From Nitrospiraceae bacterium (lineage in GTDB: Bacteria > Nitrospirota > Nitrospiria > Nitrospirales > Nitrospiraceae), in the NCBI GenBank assembly GCA_919902505.1, contig CAKKRE010000033.1, positions 34,688 to 98,687 of the forward strand: a DNA stretch of 64,000 nt. The letters are read 5' to 3'. Shown piece by piece: positions 33,660 through 43,675 of this stretch. The number at the start of each line of letters is the position of its first letter. Positions within the stretch are counted from its first letter, which is position 1. The notes beneath the pieces were generated by a model. The model worked only from the letters and a program-made list of their open reading frames with translations, was not told the DNA's origin and made no database searches. The position numbers were made by a program, and so were the translations under genes.

Positions 33660-34343
33660 TCAGCGCAAACCAGCAGCGGCAAGCAGCGTCGCCTGATCAA
33701 GGGCGAGAAAGTCGCCGATGCTGTCGATCGAAAGGTCGGCGGGAGGAAACGTCCGCAATACCTCGGGATCGGTCGCATAGTGTCCCTGACGAGCAAACAC
33801 GGTCGTGACCCGCGAGCCCCAATAGGCTTTCACGGCCGTGAGGATGCGCAACTTGTCATCGACCAGGACATAATGGTCGGCTGGATACCGCTGTTCGACG
33901 TCGTCGAGCTCTTTCTCCTTATGGATATAGATGAGGACATGGCCCTCGACCACTTCGAAAAGACCTGAACGATCGATTTTCCGTGGCTGGAAGACGACGT
34001 CTCCGTCCGACAGAATGACGGCATTGCCCCAGGACATGGCCTGGCGGGCGACCTCGCGCGCTTTCGGAAACAGCCGCTCCGCAAAGGGGTAGTTCAGCAA
34101 AAACCGGGACAGCGCGAGGAGATGCGGCTCGCGCGGATAGGCCTGTCGATACCGTTGCAGGGCGCCCAAGTAATCGACATAACCCAGCTTCTCCCGCAAT
34201 TCCTCGAAGATCGCCCAGTATTGTTGTTCCCCCTTCGGGCCTACTTCCTGCTCCAGATGCCGGGTCAGGTCGAGCGCGATCCGATCGTTGTCCAGCAACG
34301 TATTATCGACATCGAACAGCACGACGACAGTAGGAGGAGCCAT
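33660..34343 (-). CDS. HAD family hydrolase
   Basis: The product has 227 residues. Motif I, VVVLFDVDNTLLDND, gives the nucleophile Asp and the general acid Asp. Motif II is in AVILSDGD. The acidic motif IV is VLVDDKLRI. The cap lies between motifs I and II. Such proteins are phosphatases of small metabolites. Its ATG comes three bases after the inner edge of a 181-bp palindromic element, so its ribosome binding site (TAGGA) is partly formed by that element. It lies downstream of phosphoketolase on the same strand. Confidence 0.88.
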   Translation of the reverse strand: MAPPTVVVLFDVDNTLLDNDRIALDLTRHLEQEVGPKGEQQYWAIFEELREKLGYVDYLGALQRYRQAYPREPHLLALSRFLLNYPFAERLFPKAREVARQAMSWGNAVILSDGDVVFQPRKIDRSGLFEVVEGHVLIYIHKEKELDDVEQRYPADHYVLVDDKLRILTAVKAYWGSRVTTVFARQGHYATDPEVLRTFPPADLSIDSIGDFLALDQATLLAAAGLR

Positions 34344-34346
34344 GTC

Positions 34347-34527
34347 CTAGCCCGGACTATTCATGAATACCTGCTCCGGCGTCCGATCCTCTCGCCCGGC
34401 GAGGCTGTTCTCGTTCGGCCTCCTCGACGGACTGCGAGTACGCCTGCGTCGGCCTCACGTGCGAGCAACCTCGGCGGGCTTCCGTCTCGAACGCCTCGCG
34501 ACGGCATTCATGAATAATCCGGGCTAG
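34347..34527. repeat. 181-bp palindromic (MITE-like) element with 25-bp terminal inverted repeats
   Basis: The left end reads CTAGCCCGGACTATTCATGA (34347-34366) and the right end (34503-34527) is its reverse complement with two mismatches over 25 bases. Inside, the two halves are also partly complementary, for example GCCCGGCGAGGCTGTTCTCG against the reverse of the right half. The whole unit could fold into one long hairpin. No transposase is encoded. It sits between phosphoketolase and the HAD gene, and its outer CTAG supplies the phosphoketolase stop codon. Confidence 0.75.
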
Positions 34528-36899
34528 CGCTTCCCGCTCCACTTCCAGTTTCTGATCTCCGGCATATCGGTTCCATAGGTCTCGATATACTGCTTGTGCT
34601 GCATGCGTTTGTCACGCATCTCCTGTTTGAGATAGGCGGCACGCGCTCCGAGCTGCGGCACGCGGTCCACAACATCGGACACCAGGTGGAACCGATCCAG
34701 ATCGTTCAAGACGACCATGTCGAACGGCGTGGTGGTCGTGCCTTCCTCTTTGTAGCCACGCACATGCAGGTTGTCATGGTTGGTCCGGCGGTAGGTGAGC
34801 CGGTGGATCAGCCACGGATACCCGTGGAAGGCAAAGATGATCGGTTTGTCGGTCGTGAACAACGCATCGAATTCCTTGTCGGACATCCCGTGCGGATGTT
34901 CGCTCACAGGCTGCAGCTTCATGAGATCGACCACATTGACCACGCGTACCTTTAAATCGGGCTGGGCGATGCGCAGGATTTCCACGGCGGCCAGGGTCTC
35001 CATCGTCGGCACATCGCCGCAACAGGCCATCACGACGTCGGGCTCGCTGCCGCGATCGTTGCTCGCCCATTCCCAAATCCCGATCCCGGCGGTGCAATGC
35101 AGCACGGCGGCGTCCATATCCAGCCATTGCGGAGCCGGTTGTTTCCCCGCCACCACCACGTTCACGTAGTCGCGACTGCGCAAACAATGGTCCGTCACCG
35201 ACAGGAGCGTGTTCGCATCGGGCGGCAGATAGACACGGATCACGTGCGCATTCTTATTCACCACATGATCGATGAAGCCGGGATCCTGGTGACTGAAGCC
35301 ATTATGGTCCTGGCGCCACACATGCGAGGTCAGCAGATAATTGAGCGAGGCCACCGGCCTGCGCCAGGGAATCTCGCGCGAGGTCTTCAGCCACTTCGCA
35401 TGCTGATTGAACATGGAATCGACGATGTGAATGAACGCTTCATAACAATTCAGAAACCCATGCCGTCCCGTCAGCAGGTACCCTTCAAGCCAGCCCTGGC
35501 ACAGGTGCTCGCTCAAGATCTCCATGACACGCCCGTCATGCGCCACATGTTCATCGGTGGGAAGGATCTGCTCGGTCGAGCAACGATCGGTCACCTCAAA
35601 CACCCCGCCCCAACGGTTGGACGCCGTCTCATCCGGCCCGAACAGCCGAAAGTTATGTGGATTCATCTTGAGAATATCGCGCAGAAACAGTCCCTGCACC
35701 CGGGTCGCTTCGGCATCCTCGACGCCTGGTTTCACCACCGGCACCGCATACTGCCGGAAGTCCGGCATCTGAAGATCGCGGAGAAGGCCGCCCCCGTTCG
35801 CGCAGGCAATGGCCCCCATGCGTCGCTCACCGGTCGGCGCCAGTTCGGCCAGCTCCGGCATCAACCTTCCCGCTTCATCGAACAACTCCTCCGGCCGGTA
35901 ACTCTTCAGCCATGCTTCCAGCAACTCGACATGCCCGGGCTTGTCCATCTCTCCCATCGGCACCTGATGGGAGCGGAACGTGCCTTCCGTCGGTTTACCG
36001 TCCACTTCCTTCGGCCCGGTCCAGCCTTTCGGCGTCCGCAAGACGATCATGGGCCAGCGTGGCCGACCCGTGAATCCTTTGGACCTGGCCTCCTGTTGAA
36101 TACGCCGGATCGTCGTGACGATTTCGTCCAGCGTAGACGCCATCAGCTGATGCATCGTCGCCGGGTCATCACCTTCGACAAAAAACGGCTGATGACCATA
36201 CCCGACTAACAGGGACTCAAGCTCGTCCGGTGGCATACGTGCCAGCACGGTCGGGCCGGCGATTTTGTACCCGTTCAAATGCAGAATCGGCAGCACCGCC
36301 CCGTCTCGCACGGGATTCAAGAACTTGTTCCCATGCCAGCTCCCCGCAAGCGGACCGGTTTCGGCTTCACCGTCTCCGATGACACAAGCCACCAGCAACT
36401 CGGGATGGTCGAAGGCCGCCCCATAAGCATGGGCCAGGGAATAGCCCAGCTCACCGCCCTCGTGGATAGAACCGGGCGTTTCCGGCGCGACATGGCTCGG
36501 GATACCTCCGGGGAAAGAAAATTGTTTAAACAGGCGCTGTAGGCCTGCTTCGTCCTGCGAGATGTTCGGATAGACCTCGCTGTAGGTTCCTTCGAGATAC
36601 ACGTTGGCAACCAGGCCGGGGCCGCCGTGTCCGGGCCCGGCGATATACAGCACCGGCAGATCCTGGGCTTTGATGATGCGGTTGAGATGGGCATAGATAA
36701 AATTCAACCCCGGCGTCGTCCCCCAATGGCCGAGCAGGCGCGGCTTGATATGCTCCCGTTTCAACGGCTGTTTCAGCAGCGGATTGTCGAACAAATAAAT
36801 CTGTCCGACCGAGAGATAGTTTGCCGCTCGCCAGTAGGCATCAATCCGTTGCGCCACCTCTGGACTCAGCGGCCGATTTGCCTGCGTCGTCTGATTCAT
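34524..36899 (-). CDS. xfp: Phosphoketolase
   Basis: The product has 791 residues, the normal length. Family motifs are clear: [18 protein letters not shown] and AGPGHGGPG near the N-terminus, the thiamine-diphosphate motif [19 protein letters not shown], and a C-terminal RNWKWSGKR close to the family end. The enzyme splits xylulose 5-phosphate or fructose 6-phosphate with phosphate to give acetyl phosphate. Acetate kinase is encoded directly upstream, which completes the route to acetate and ATP. An AGAGGG ribosome binding site precedes the ATG. The TAG stop lies in the terminal repeat of the downstream palindromic element. Confidence 0.97.
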   Translation of the reverse strand: MNQTTQANRPLSPEVAQRIDAYWRAANYLSVGQIYLFDNPLLKQPLKREHIKPRLLGHWGTTPGLNFIYAHLNRIIKAQDLPVLYIAGPGHGGPGLVANVYLEGTYSEVYPNISQDEAGLQRLFKQFSFPGGIPSHVAPETPGSIHEGGELGYSLAHAYGAAFDHPELLVACVIGDGEAETGPLAGSWHGNKFLNPVRDGAVLPILHLNGYKIAGPTVLARMPPDELESLLVGYGHQPFFVEGDDPATMHQLMASTLDEIVTTIRRIQQEARSKGFTGRPRWPMIVLRTPKGWTGPKEVDGKPTEGTFRSHQVPMGEMDKPGHVELLEAWLKSYRPEELFDEAGRLMPELAELAPTGERRMGAIACANGGGLLRDLQMPDFRQYAVPVVKPGVEDAEATRVQGLFLRDILKMNPHNFRLFGPDETASNRWGGVFEVTDRCSTEQILPTDEHVAHDGRVMEILSEHLCQGWLEGYLLTGRHGFLNCYEAFIHIVDSMFNQHAKWLKTSREIPWRRPVASLNYLLTSHVWRQDHNGFSHQDPGFIDHVVNKNAHVIRVYLPPDANTLLSVTDHCLRSRDYVNVVVAGKQPAPQWLDMDAAVLHCTAGIGIWEWASNDRGSEPDVVMACCGDVPTMETLAAVEILRIAQPDLKVRVVNVVDLMKLQPVSEHPHGMSDKEFDALFTTDKPIIFAFHGYPWLIHRLTYRRTNHDNLHVRGYKEEGTTTTPFDMVVLNDLDRFHLVSDVVDRVPQLGARAAYLKQEMRDKRMQHKQYIETYGTDMPEIRNWKWSGKR

Positions 36900-36920
36900 G
36901 GGTTCCCTCTTTCAGGTTTA

Positions 36921-37045
36921 GCAGGATGCGCAAAAAGTCCGCCAGCGGCGTTCTCGCATCGCTTCGCGGCTCACCGTACCGCACGAGTACGATTCGCCCC
37001 TTCGCTCGCTGCGGCCTTGCTGGACGGCCTTTTTGCGCATCCTGC
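36921..37045. repeat. 125-bp palindromic element with GCAGGATGCGCAAAAAG ends
   Basis: The left end is GCAGGATGCGCAAAAAG (36921-36937) and the right end (37029-37045) is its exact reverse complement. The next bases are also nearly complementary (TCCGCCAGC against the reverse of GGACGGC). The two halves are partly self-complementary throughout, so a long hairpin is possible. It lies in the spacer between acetate kinase and phosphoketolase, 21 bases before the phosphoketolase ATG. It resembles REP or MITE elements, with no coding content. Confidence 0.72.
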
Positions 37046-37174
37046 GGTGATTCTGCCACCGACACGGCACGTGAGCTGATCACGACGTATTGTGCCAAAA
37101 ATGAGTTTTTCGGCAGTCTGTTAGACCGTCGTGCCGTATCGCCCGCGACGGGCATGGGCAACCGTCCTGCGTCG

Positions 37175-38386
37175 TCAACGGCCCGCATTCAACGCCAGCA
37201 ACCGGCAGACCGATTTCGCAATCTGACTTTCTTCGTCGGTGCGGATCACCCGCACCGTCACGCGGCTCTCCGGGCTGGAAATAACATCGGCATTGGCCTG
37301 GTTGCGCCCTTCGTCCAAGCGGATGCCGAGAAAATCCAGGCCTTCACACATCCGTGCGCGCACGACGGCGGCATGTTCACCGATGCCGCCGCTGAAGACC
37401 ACCTGTTCCACCCCGCCGAGCGCGGCTGCATAGGCCCCGATCCACTTTTTCCCCTGGTAGCAAAACAGGGCCACCGCCTCGGCGGCGCGGGCATCGCGCC
37501 CCTCCTGCGCCAACAGATCGCGAAGGTCCGGGCTGATCTCCGACAATCCCAGCAAACCGGATTGCGCATTGACCATGTGATGAAACTGATCTGCCGTCAG
37601 GCCTTCGGTCCTGGCCAGATAAGAAACCAGGCCCGGGTCCAGATCGCCGGACCTGGTGCTCATCGGCAGACCGGAGGCCGGAGTAAAGCCCATGCTCGTA
37701 TCGATACTGACACCGTCCCGCACTGCCGCCAGACTGGCGCCATTCCCCAGATGGGCAAGAATCACCTTGCCGCGCGCGGCGTCAGGGCCGGCGACCCGCT
37801 CCAGTTCTTCCATCAGAAACGCATACGAGAGGCCATGAAACCCGTACCGTCTGATGCCCAGTTTTTCATACCGGCGGGGGATGGCCAGGAGACGCGCTAC
37901 CGGCGGCAAATGTTGATGGAATCCGGTGTCAAAGCAGGCCACCTGCGGCACTTGCGGATATTCGGTGCCGAATGCTTCGATGAACGTCATTTCGGCCGGG
38001 AGATGCTCCGGATCGTAGGGACTCAGCCGCCGCAACTCATCCATCACCTCAGGCGATACCACCTGAGGGGCTGCGTAACGGCTTCCTCCGTGCACGACTC
38101 GATGACCGATCGCCTGAACGGACAGTCCCTTCCCGCTCTGCGCAAGTTGATCGAGAAGCAACTGGACAGAAGCCGCGTGGTTCGGCACAGGAACGGCCCG
38201 CCGCTCGCGCTGTCCGGTTGCGACATCGGTAACGGTGACGATGCCATCCGGAAGCCCGATCCGCTCGATCTGTCCCGCTGCCGTCCGAACCGGTTCTGCA
38301 CCGATGCGAAACAGGGCCCACTTCACGCTGGAGGACCCGGCGTTGAGGGTGAGGACTGCGGGTGACCGGTTTCCGGCTTCTGACAT
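37175..38386 (-). CDS. ackA: Acetate kinase
   Basis: The product has 403 residues. It has the N-terminal phosphate-binding motif LTLNAGSSSVKWALF, the active-site segments GHRVVHGG and FHGLSYAFL, and the nucleotide-binding HLGNGASLAAVRDG and FSGGIGEHAAVVRARM, all typical of AckA. The enzyme makes ATP and acetate from acetyl phosphate or the reverse. It is the first gene of the minus-strand run ackA-xfp-HAD-aldo/keto reductase. The spacer to phosphoketolase (275 bases) contains a 125-bp palindromic element. Confidence 0.96.
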   Translation of the reverse strand: MSEAGNRSPAVLTLNAGSSSVKWALFRIGAEPVRTAAGQIERIGLPDGIVTVTDVATGQRERRAVPVPNHAASVQLLLDQLAQSGKGLSVQAIGHRVVHGGSRYAAPQVVSPEVMDELRRLSPYDPEHLPAEMTFIEAFGTEYPQVPQVACFDTGFHQHLPPVARLLAIPRRYEKLGIRRYGFHGLSYAFLMEELERVAGPDAARGKVILAHLGNGASLAAVRDGVSIDTSMGFTPASGLPMSTRSGDLDPGLVSYLARTEGLTADQFHHMVNAQSGLLGLSEISPDLRDLLAQEGRDARAAEAVALFCYQGKKWIGAYAAALGGVEQVVFSGGIGEHAAVVRARMCEGLDFLGIRLDEGRNQANADVISSPESRVTVRVIRTDEESQIAKSVCRLLALNAGR

Positions 38387-38529
38387 CCTTGGCCTTTCCT
38401 CTACGCTTCAAGATAGAGCGAGCATGAGTTCAGCGCAACCGTAAAATCCTCAGTGCTAGGTCTTCTGTCCATGCACGCCAGGGAAGAGTGCTAGTTTCGA
38501 GCAGACATCGGCATCGGCTATCATGGATT

Positions 38530-38823
38530 ATGGGCCTGCACATCCTGGCCATACTCACGTTACTCCTTGGTTCTCCGGTCATCTCCGGCTTCGCCGCCGG
38601 TCCGACGACGGAGGTCGCCCTATTGGGCGGCACGATTCTCTCGATCGATCAGGACATCCTGACCCTTCCCCTTCGAATGCCCTCAGGAGAATCACGCACC
38701 CTCCCGCTCATCGACCGTCGCCTCCTGCAGGGGCTCAGCATCGGCGACCATGTGAGTTTTGAGCTCGATCAGGGGAACCGGCTGATCAAGATCACCAAAC
38801 TACCCATCGACCCGGCCAACTGA
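38530..38823 (+). CDS. Small exported protein, CusF/DUF1344-like fold
   Basis: The ATG at 38530 gives 97 residues beginning with a signal peptide (GLHILAILTLLLGSPVISGF). The mature part GTILSIDQDILTLPLRMPSG, then LSIGDHVSFELDQGNRLIKI, has the strand pattern of small OB-fold periplasmic proteins such as CusF or DUF1344 members. The Met/His/Trp copper ligands of CusF are not evident. A GTG start at 38488 would add 14 residues before the signal. Function unknown. Confidence 0.65.
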   Translation: MGLHILAILTLLLGSPVISGFAAGPTTEVALLGGTILSIDQDILTLPLRMPSGESRTLPLIDRRLLQGLSIGDHVSFELDQGNRLIKITKLPIDPAN

Positions 38824-38972
38824 CCGGATTCGACCACTGCGCCTCCCACCCTACAACGTTCAAGAATCTCGCTGCGCGCTCCATCAGTTTCTCAGACAAC
38901 GGATTCTTGTATAATGCCGCGCGTTCTCGCATCGAGCGACACACCTTTACCCTCATCTGAAATGGAGGCCGA

Positions 38973-39734
38973 ATGAACTCGGGCACCGATCGCCTTCTCC
39001 TTTCCCTCGTCTTCGCACTCACCGCTTCCAACCTACACCTGCCCCTCGTCGCCTGGTCGGCTGAACCGGCCGGCGAACCAGTCAGCAGGCAAGTCCTGGA
39101 ACAGATGATCGAGCAGTACATTCGGAGCCATCCGGAGGTCATCGAACAATCCCTGCAGTCGCTGGAAAATAAACGGGCGGCGGAAGAGCAAGCCCGACAG
39201 AAGGCCGCCCTCGCAGCACATCAACAGGAGCTGCTCAGCGATCCGGGCTCCCCGGTGAGTGGAAATCCCGTCGGGGATGTGACCGTGGTCGAGTTCTTCG
39301 ACTATCGCTGCGGGTATTGCAAACGAGCGGCCCAGGCCTTGACCCAACTCCAACAGAGCGACGCTCGGGTACGTGTCGTGTACAAAGACTTTCCAATTCT
39401 TGGAGAAACATCAGAATTGGCGGCCAAGGCGGCGCTCGCTTCAAACCTGCAGGGAAAACACCGGGCGTTTCATGAAGCCCTGCTGGCGGCGAAAGACGAT
39501 CTCACCAAAGAACACCTGTTCCGCATCGCACAGGAGGCCGGGCTAGACGTGAATCGACTTGCTCAGGACATGACACGACCGGAATGGCAACCGATCATCG
39601 ATCGCAATCGTGCCCTCGCCAAAACCCTCGGCATCAGCGGCACACCGGCCTTCATCGTCGGCAACGATCTCGTACCGGGGGCCTTGGATCTGAAGACACT
39701 CCAGGAATTGGTCGCGCACAAGCGCAAGCAGTGA
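38973..39734 (+). CDS. DsbA-like thiol oxidoreductase
   Basis: The product has 253 residues, with a GGAGG ribosome binding site. A signal peptide (about 8-30) is followed by an N-terminal helical extension with coiled-coil character (EVIEQSLQSLENKRAAEEQA), as in ScsC or Com1-like proteins. The thioredoxin-like domain has the active site FFDYRCGYCKRA, and the cis-proline motif SGTPAFIVGN lies near 220. It forms or isomerises disulfides in the periplasm. The N-terminal extension may allow oligomerisation. Confidence 0.93.
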   Translation: MNSGTDRLLLSLVFALTASNLHLPLVAWSAEPAGEPVSRQVLEQMIEQYIRSHPEVIEQSLQSLENKRAAEEQARQKAALAAHQQELLSDPGSPVSGNPVGDVTVVEFFDYRCGYCKRAAQALTQLQQSDARVRVVYKDFPILGETSELAAKAALASNLQGKHRAFHEALLAAKDDLTKEHLFRIAQEAGLDVNRLAQDMTRPEWQPIIDRNRALAKTLGISGTPAFIVGNDLVPGALDLKTLQELVAHKRKQ

Positions 39735-39829
39735 TTCCCTGCGCCCTGCCTGTTTGTCTGGGGATGTGACGGGAAGCAGCCCTACCGAAAGCAGACGGGA
39801 ACATTCTGCCGTTCAGGCCCTACACGCAA

Positions 39830-39859
39830 CTGCGGGAGAGCACCTGGGCTCTCCCGCAG
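39830..39859. terminator. Hairpin between convergent genes
   Basis: CTGCGGGAGAGC and GCTCTCCCGCAG form a perfect 12-bp stem with a six-base loop. It lies about 95 bases past the DsbA-like stop and about 70 bases past the end of the minus-strand sensor remnant. The run of T that follows is weak (TCTTGG). Confidence 0.6.
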
Positions 39860-39930
39860 TCTTGGTGATTAGGACCGGCACTGCATCCTTGTGGCGGCAC
39901 TGACGGAGGGTGATGCCGCCCCTCTCACCG

Positions 39931-40487
39931 CTATCGAGCCGAATTCGAAGTCCGGGAGACAGTGGGATCTCCCGGCTCGACGCCGCTGATCTGGTCGGCG
40001 CCGCGCATGAAGGGCTCGATGGGCCACTCATGCTTCTCGACGCTGAACATACCGTTCTGCTCATTGCTCGCGCCGAACACATGCTTGTCGCCGTCGCGGA
40101 CTTTCGTCTCCAGCAGAAAGCGGGATAATTTTGAATTCAGCAGGCCGGCAGCGCTGTCACGCCCTTTCTCCCACTCCTTGGCGCGTGCCTGAATCAGCCG
40201 TTGCGTCTCGGCCCACTCGCCGCTGTAAGACAAATTGGCAGCCTCGACCGGCTGGCGAACCCGTAAGGGCGAGGAGGCGAGCAACCGCACCCCCTGCACT
40301 TCGCTTTGGACAAGCATGATCAGGCGATCGGCGGCCTGTTCGGCGATCGCCTGAAAATTTCCGCCGATCACATCGCGGAGGGAGCGCATGCCGGACATCG
40401 AGGCCAGCACCAGCCGATCACGAGCGGGATACAGCCCACCAGTACGATGGCAAGCACAATACGGCCCTTGATGGTGCGAATCGTCAC
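39931..40487 (-). pseudogene. N-terminal remnant of a membrane-anchored sensor, frameshifted
   Basis: A GTG at 40487 with a perfect AGGAGG five bases upstream starts VTIRTIKGRIVLAIVLVGCI, a basic N-terminus and membrane helix as in chemoreceptors and kinases. Near 40413-40415 the frame shifts; inserting one C (GGC-TGG to GGC-CTGG) restores LVLASMSGMRSLRDVIGGNF. The sequence then continues as a helical cache-type sensory region (QAADRLIMLVQSEVQGVRLL, RDGDKHV). The chain ends after about 50 residues of unrelated-looking sequence. No kinase, HAMP or signalling domain follows. Confidence 0.5.
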
Positions 40488-40585
40488 GCCGGCCTCCTGA
40501 CTGAAACGAGAATGATCGGATTCCGGATATCACAGGCGGGAAAGGGTTGTGAGGATGGAGCCGGATGAGATCGGTTATCGGCCCG

Positions 40586-43500
40586 TTATGCGGCGGGATG
40601 CAGGGAGGTCGTCCGGGCGCGTATCCATCGAAGCCTCAGGCGATCGAGGAAGAGATACATGACGGGAGTCGTATAGAGGGTGAGGACCTGGCTCACGAGC
40701 AGCCCCCCCACGATCGCGATGCCGAGCGGACGCCGCAACTCCGATCCCACCCCCATGCCAACCGCCAGCGGAAGCGCGCCCAACAAGGCCGCCGCGGTGG
40801 TCATCATGATCGGACGGAACCGCAACAGGCAGGCTTCGTAGATCGCTTCCTGCGGGGTCTTCCCTGCCGCCATCCGTTCGCTCTGTAACGCGAAGTCGAT
40901 CATCATGATGGCGTTTTTTTTCACGATGCCGATCAGCAACATGATCCCGATCAACGCGATCATGCTCAGTTCCGTCTTGAGCAGAAGCAGGGCCAGCAAC
41001 GCGCCGACGCCGGCTGAGGGCAGCGTCGAGAGAATCGTGATCGGGTGGATGTAACTCTCGTAGAGAATTCCCAGCACGATATACACCGTAACGAGCGCCG
41101 CCAGGATCAGCCACGGCTGATTCTCGACGGACGATTGAAAGGCCTTCGCCGTGCCTTGAAAGGTGCCTCGCACAGTCGCGGGCAGGCCGATGTCATGCAT
41201 CGCCTGATCGACAGCGAGCACAGCCTGACCGAGCGATGCGCCCGACGACACGTTGAACGACAAGGTCACGGCGGGAAACTGCCCTTGGTGATTCACCGAG
41301 AGGATGGTGTTGGCCGGCTCGTATCGCGTCACGGCACTCAACGGCACTTGTGCGCCGTTCGGCGAGCGGACGTAAATATCATGGAGCGCAGAGGGGTTCT
41401 GCCAATATTGCGGCGCCACCTCCATCACCACATGGTACTGATTGAGCGGCGTATACATAATCGAGACCTGCCGCTGGCCGAAGGCGTCGTACAGCGTGTC
41501 ATCGATCAATTGAGGACTCAAGCCCAGCCGCGACGCCGTCACCCGATCGAACACCACGAGCGCTTGCTGCCCTCGATCCTGCTGATCGCTGTTCACATCG
41601 ACGAGCTCCGGAATGGTGCGCAACTTGGCCTCGACCTTCGGAGCCCAGGTGTTGAGTTCGGCCAGATCCACACTCTGCAGGGTGTATTGATATTGTGCGC
41701 TGCTCGCCCGACCACCGATGCGTAAATCCTGAATCGCCTGTAAATAGGTCGGCGCGCCCGGCACTTTGGCCAGTTTGGGGCGCAACCGGGCAATCACCTC
41801 GTCCGAACTGAGGCCCCGTTCTTCCAGGGGCTTCAGCGCAATGAACATCCGGCCGGTGTTGGTCGCGCCGCCGCCGGTGAAACCGGTTACGTTCTCAACG
41901 GCGGAATCACTCTTGATGATGTCCACCGCTTCGGACAGCTTCTGGCGCATCGCCTGAAACGAAATGTCCTGTGCGGCCTGAATGCTGGCGAAGAGACGCC
42001 CCGTATCCTGCTGGGGAAAGAATCCCTTCGGGGCGATGACATACAGGTACACGGTGAGGGCCATGGTGCCCAGCGTCACCACCAGCATCGTGCGCGGATG
42101 CCGGAGAACCCAGGTCAGACTGGTCGCATAACCGCGTAACATGGCGCCGAAACCCCGCTCGCTCATGCGATACCACCACCCATGGGCATCCGCCGGATCC
42201 GACTTCAGCACACGCGCGCAGAGCATCGGGATGGTCGTGAGCGACACCACCAACGACACCAGAATGGCGGTCGAGAGCGTCACCGCAAATTCACGAAACA
42301 GTCGGCCGAGCATGCCGCCCATCAAAAAGATCGGAATGAACACCGCCACCAGCGAGAGTGTCATCGACACGACGGTAAACGCAATCTCCTTGGCGCCGCG
42401 GAGCGCCGCATCCATCGGCGACAGCCCTTGCTCACGGTACCGCGTGATGTTTTCGAGCACCACAATGGCATCGTCCACCACAAAGCCAGTGGCGATAGTC
42501 AGCGCCATCAGGGAAAGATTGTCGAGGCTATACCCGAACAGGTACATCACGCCGAACGTGGAAATCAGCGACACGGGCACCGCCACCGCCGGGATCAAGG
42601 TGGCGCGCAGATTCCGGAGAAACACAAATACCACCAGAATCACCAGCGCGACGGAAATGGCGAGCGTGCGTTCGACGTCGTGCAACGACGCGCGGATGAC
42701 GGGCGTCCGGTCCATCACGATCGAGAGCGACATGCTGCCCGGCAGCGAGGCTTCCAACTGGGGCAAGCGCGCACGAAGCCGATCGACCGTTTCGATGATG
42801 TTGGCGCCGGCCTGCCGGTAGATAATCACCAGGATCGCCGGGGTCCCGTTTGCCACCCCCATGGTCCGCAGGTTTTCGACCGACTGTTCGACCGTCGCCA
42901 CGTCGGAAAGCTGCACGGCCCTCCCGTTGCGATAGGCCACGATCAACGGAAGATACTCCTCGACATCGTGGAGTTGATCGTTCGTCCTGATCTCCCAGGT
43001 CCGATCGTCGGCCGTCAGCTGTCCCTTCGGGCGATTCACATTCGTACTGGTCAGGACCTGGCGCACATCTCCCAATCCGATGCCGTACTTATTCAAGGCA
43101 GTCGGATTGAGATCCACCCGGATCGCCGGCAGGGACCCGCCTCCCACGGCGACCTGACCGACGCCTTCGACCTGCGACAGCTTCTGCTGCAGGATACTCG
43201 ACGCCGCATCGTACAGCAGCCCGCGACTCACGAGTTCGGAGGTCAAGGCAAGGATGAGAATGGGCCCGTCGGCAGGATTCACCTTCCCGTATCGAGGAGT
43301 GGTCGGCAGATTCGGCGGCAGATCGGCACGCGCCGCGTTGATCGCCGCCTGCACGTCCCGCGCGGCACCGTCGATATCCCGGTTGAGCTCGAATTGCAGC
43401 GTCACGTTCGTGCCGCCGATCGTGCTGGAGGAGGTCATCTCCGTGACGCCGGCAATGCGGGTAAACTGACGTTCCAACGGCGCGGCGACGGACGAGGCCA

Positions 43501-43675
43501 TCGTCTCGGGACTCGCGCCAGGCAACGAGGCCGAGACGTTGATCGTGGGAAATTCGACTTGCGGGAGAGAAGCCACAGGCAGGAATTGAAACGCCACGAT
43601 CCCCACCAGCGTCGCACCGATGGTGAGCAACGTCGTGGCGACCGGCCGCCGCACGAAGGGCGCTGACAGATTCAT
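40586..43675 (-). CDS. mdtC: RND multidrug efflux permease, MdtC-like
   Basis: The product has 1029 residues with the 12-helix, two-porter-domain plan of hydrophobe/amphiphile RND pumps. It starts with [20 protein letters not shown] and the beta-sheet RPQ-like [16 protein letters not shown]. The proton-relay aspartates sit in [19 protein letters not shown] 4-bp ATGA overlap couples it to the preceding permease gene. In MdtABC the two different permeases assemble as a heterotrimer (two MdtB and one MdtC), and this gene takes the MdtC position. Export of drugs, bile salts or novobiocin is known for the family; the actual substrate is unknown here. Confidence 0.9.
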   Translation of the reverse strand: MNLSAPFVRRPVATTLLTIGATLVGIVAFQFLPVASLPQVEFPTINVSASLPGASPETMASSVAAPLERQFTRIAGVTEMTSSSTIGGTNVTLQFELNRDIDGAARDVQAAINAARADLPPNLPTTPRYGKVNPADGPILILALTSELVSRGLLYDAASSILQQKLSQVEGVGQVAVGGGSLPAIRVDLNPTALNKYGIGLGDVRQVLTSTNVNRPKGQLTADDRTWEIRTNDQLHDVEEYLPLIVAYRNGRAVQLSDVATVEQSVENLRTMGVANGTPAILVIIYRQAGANIIETVDRLRARLPQLEASLPGSMSLSIVMDRTPVIRASLHDVERTLAISVALVILVVFVFLRNLRATLIPAVAVPVSLISTFGVMYLFGYSLDNLSLMALTIATGFVVDDAIVVLENITRYREQGLSPMDAALRGAKEIAFTVVSMTLSLVAVFIPIFLMGGMLGRLFREFAVTLSTAILVSLVVSLTTIPMLCARVLKSDPADAHGWWYRMSERGFGAMLRGYATSLTWVLRHPRTMLVVTLGTMALTVYLYVIAPKGFFPQQDTGRLFASIQAAQDISFQAMRQKLSEAVDIIKSDSAVENVTGFTGGGATNTGRMFIALKPLEERGLSSDEVIARLRPKLAKVPGAPTYLQAIQDLRIGGRASSAQYQYTLQSVDLAELNTWAPKVEAKLRTIPELVDVNSDQQDRGQQALVVFDRVTASRLGLSPQLIDDTLYDAFGQRQVSIMYTPLNQYHVVMEVAPQYWQNPSALHDIYVRSPNGAQVPLSAVTRYEPANTILSVNHQGQFPAVTLSFNVSSGASLGQAVLAVDQAMHDIGLPATVRGTFQGTAKAFQSSVENQPWLILAALVTVYIVLGILYESYIHPITILSTLPSAGVGALLALLLLKTELSMIALIGIMLLIGIVKKNAIMMIDFALQSERMAAGKTPQEAIYEACLLRFRPIMMTTAAALLGALPLAVGMGVGSELRRPLGIAIVGGLLVSQVLTLYTTPVMYLFLDRLRLRWIRARTTSLHPAA

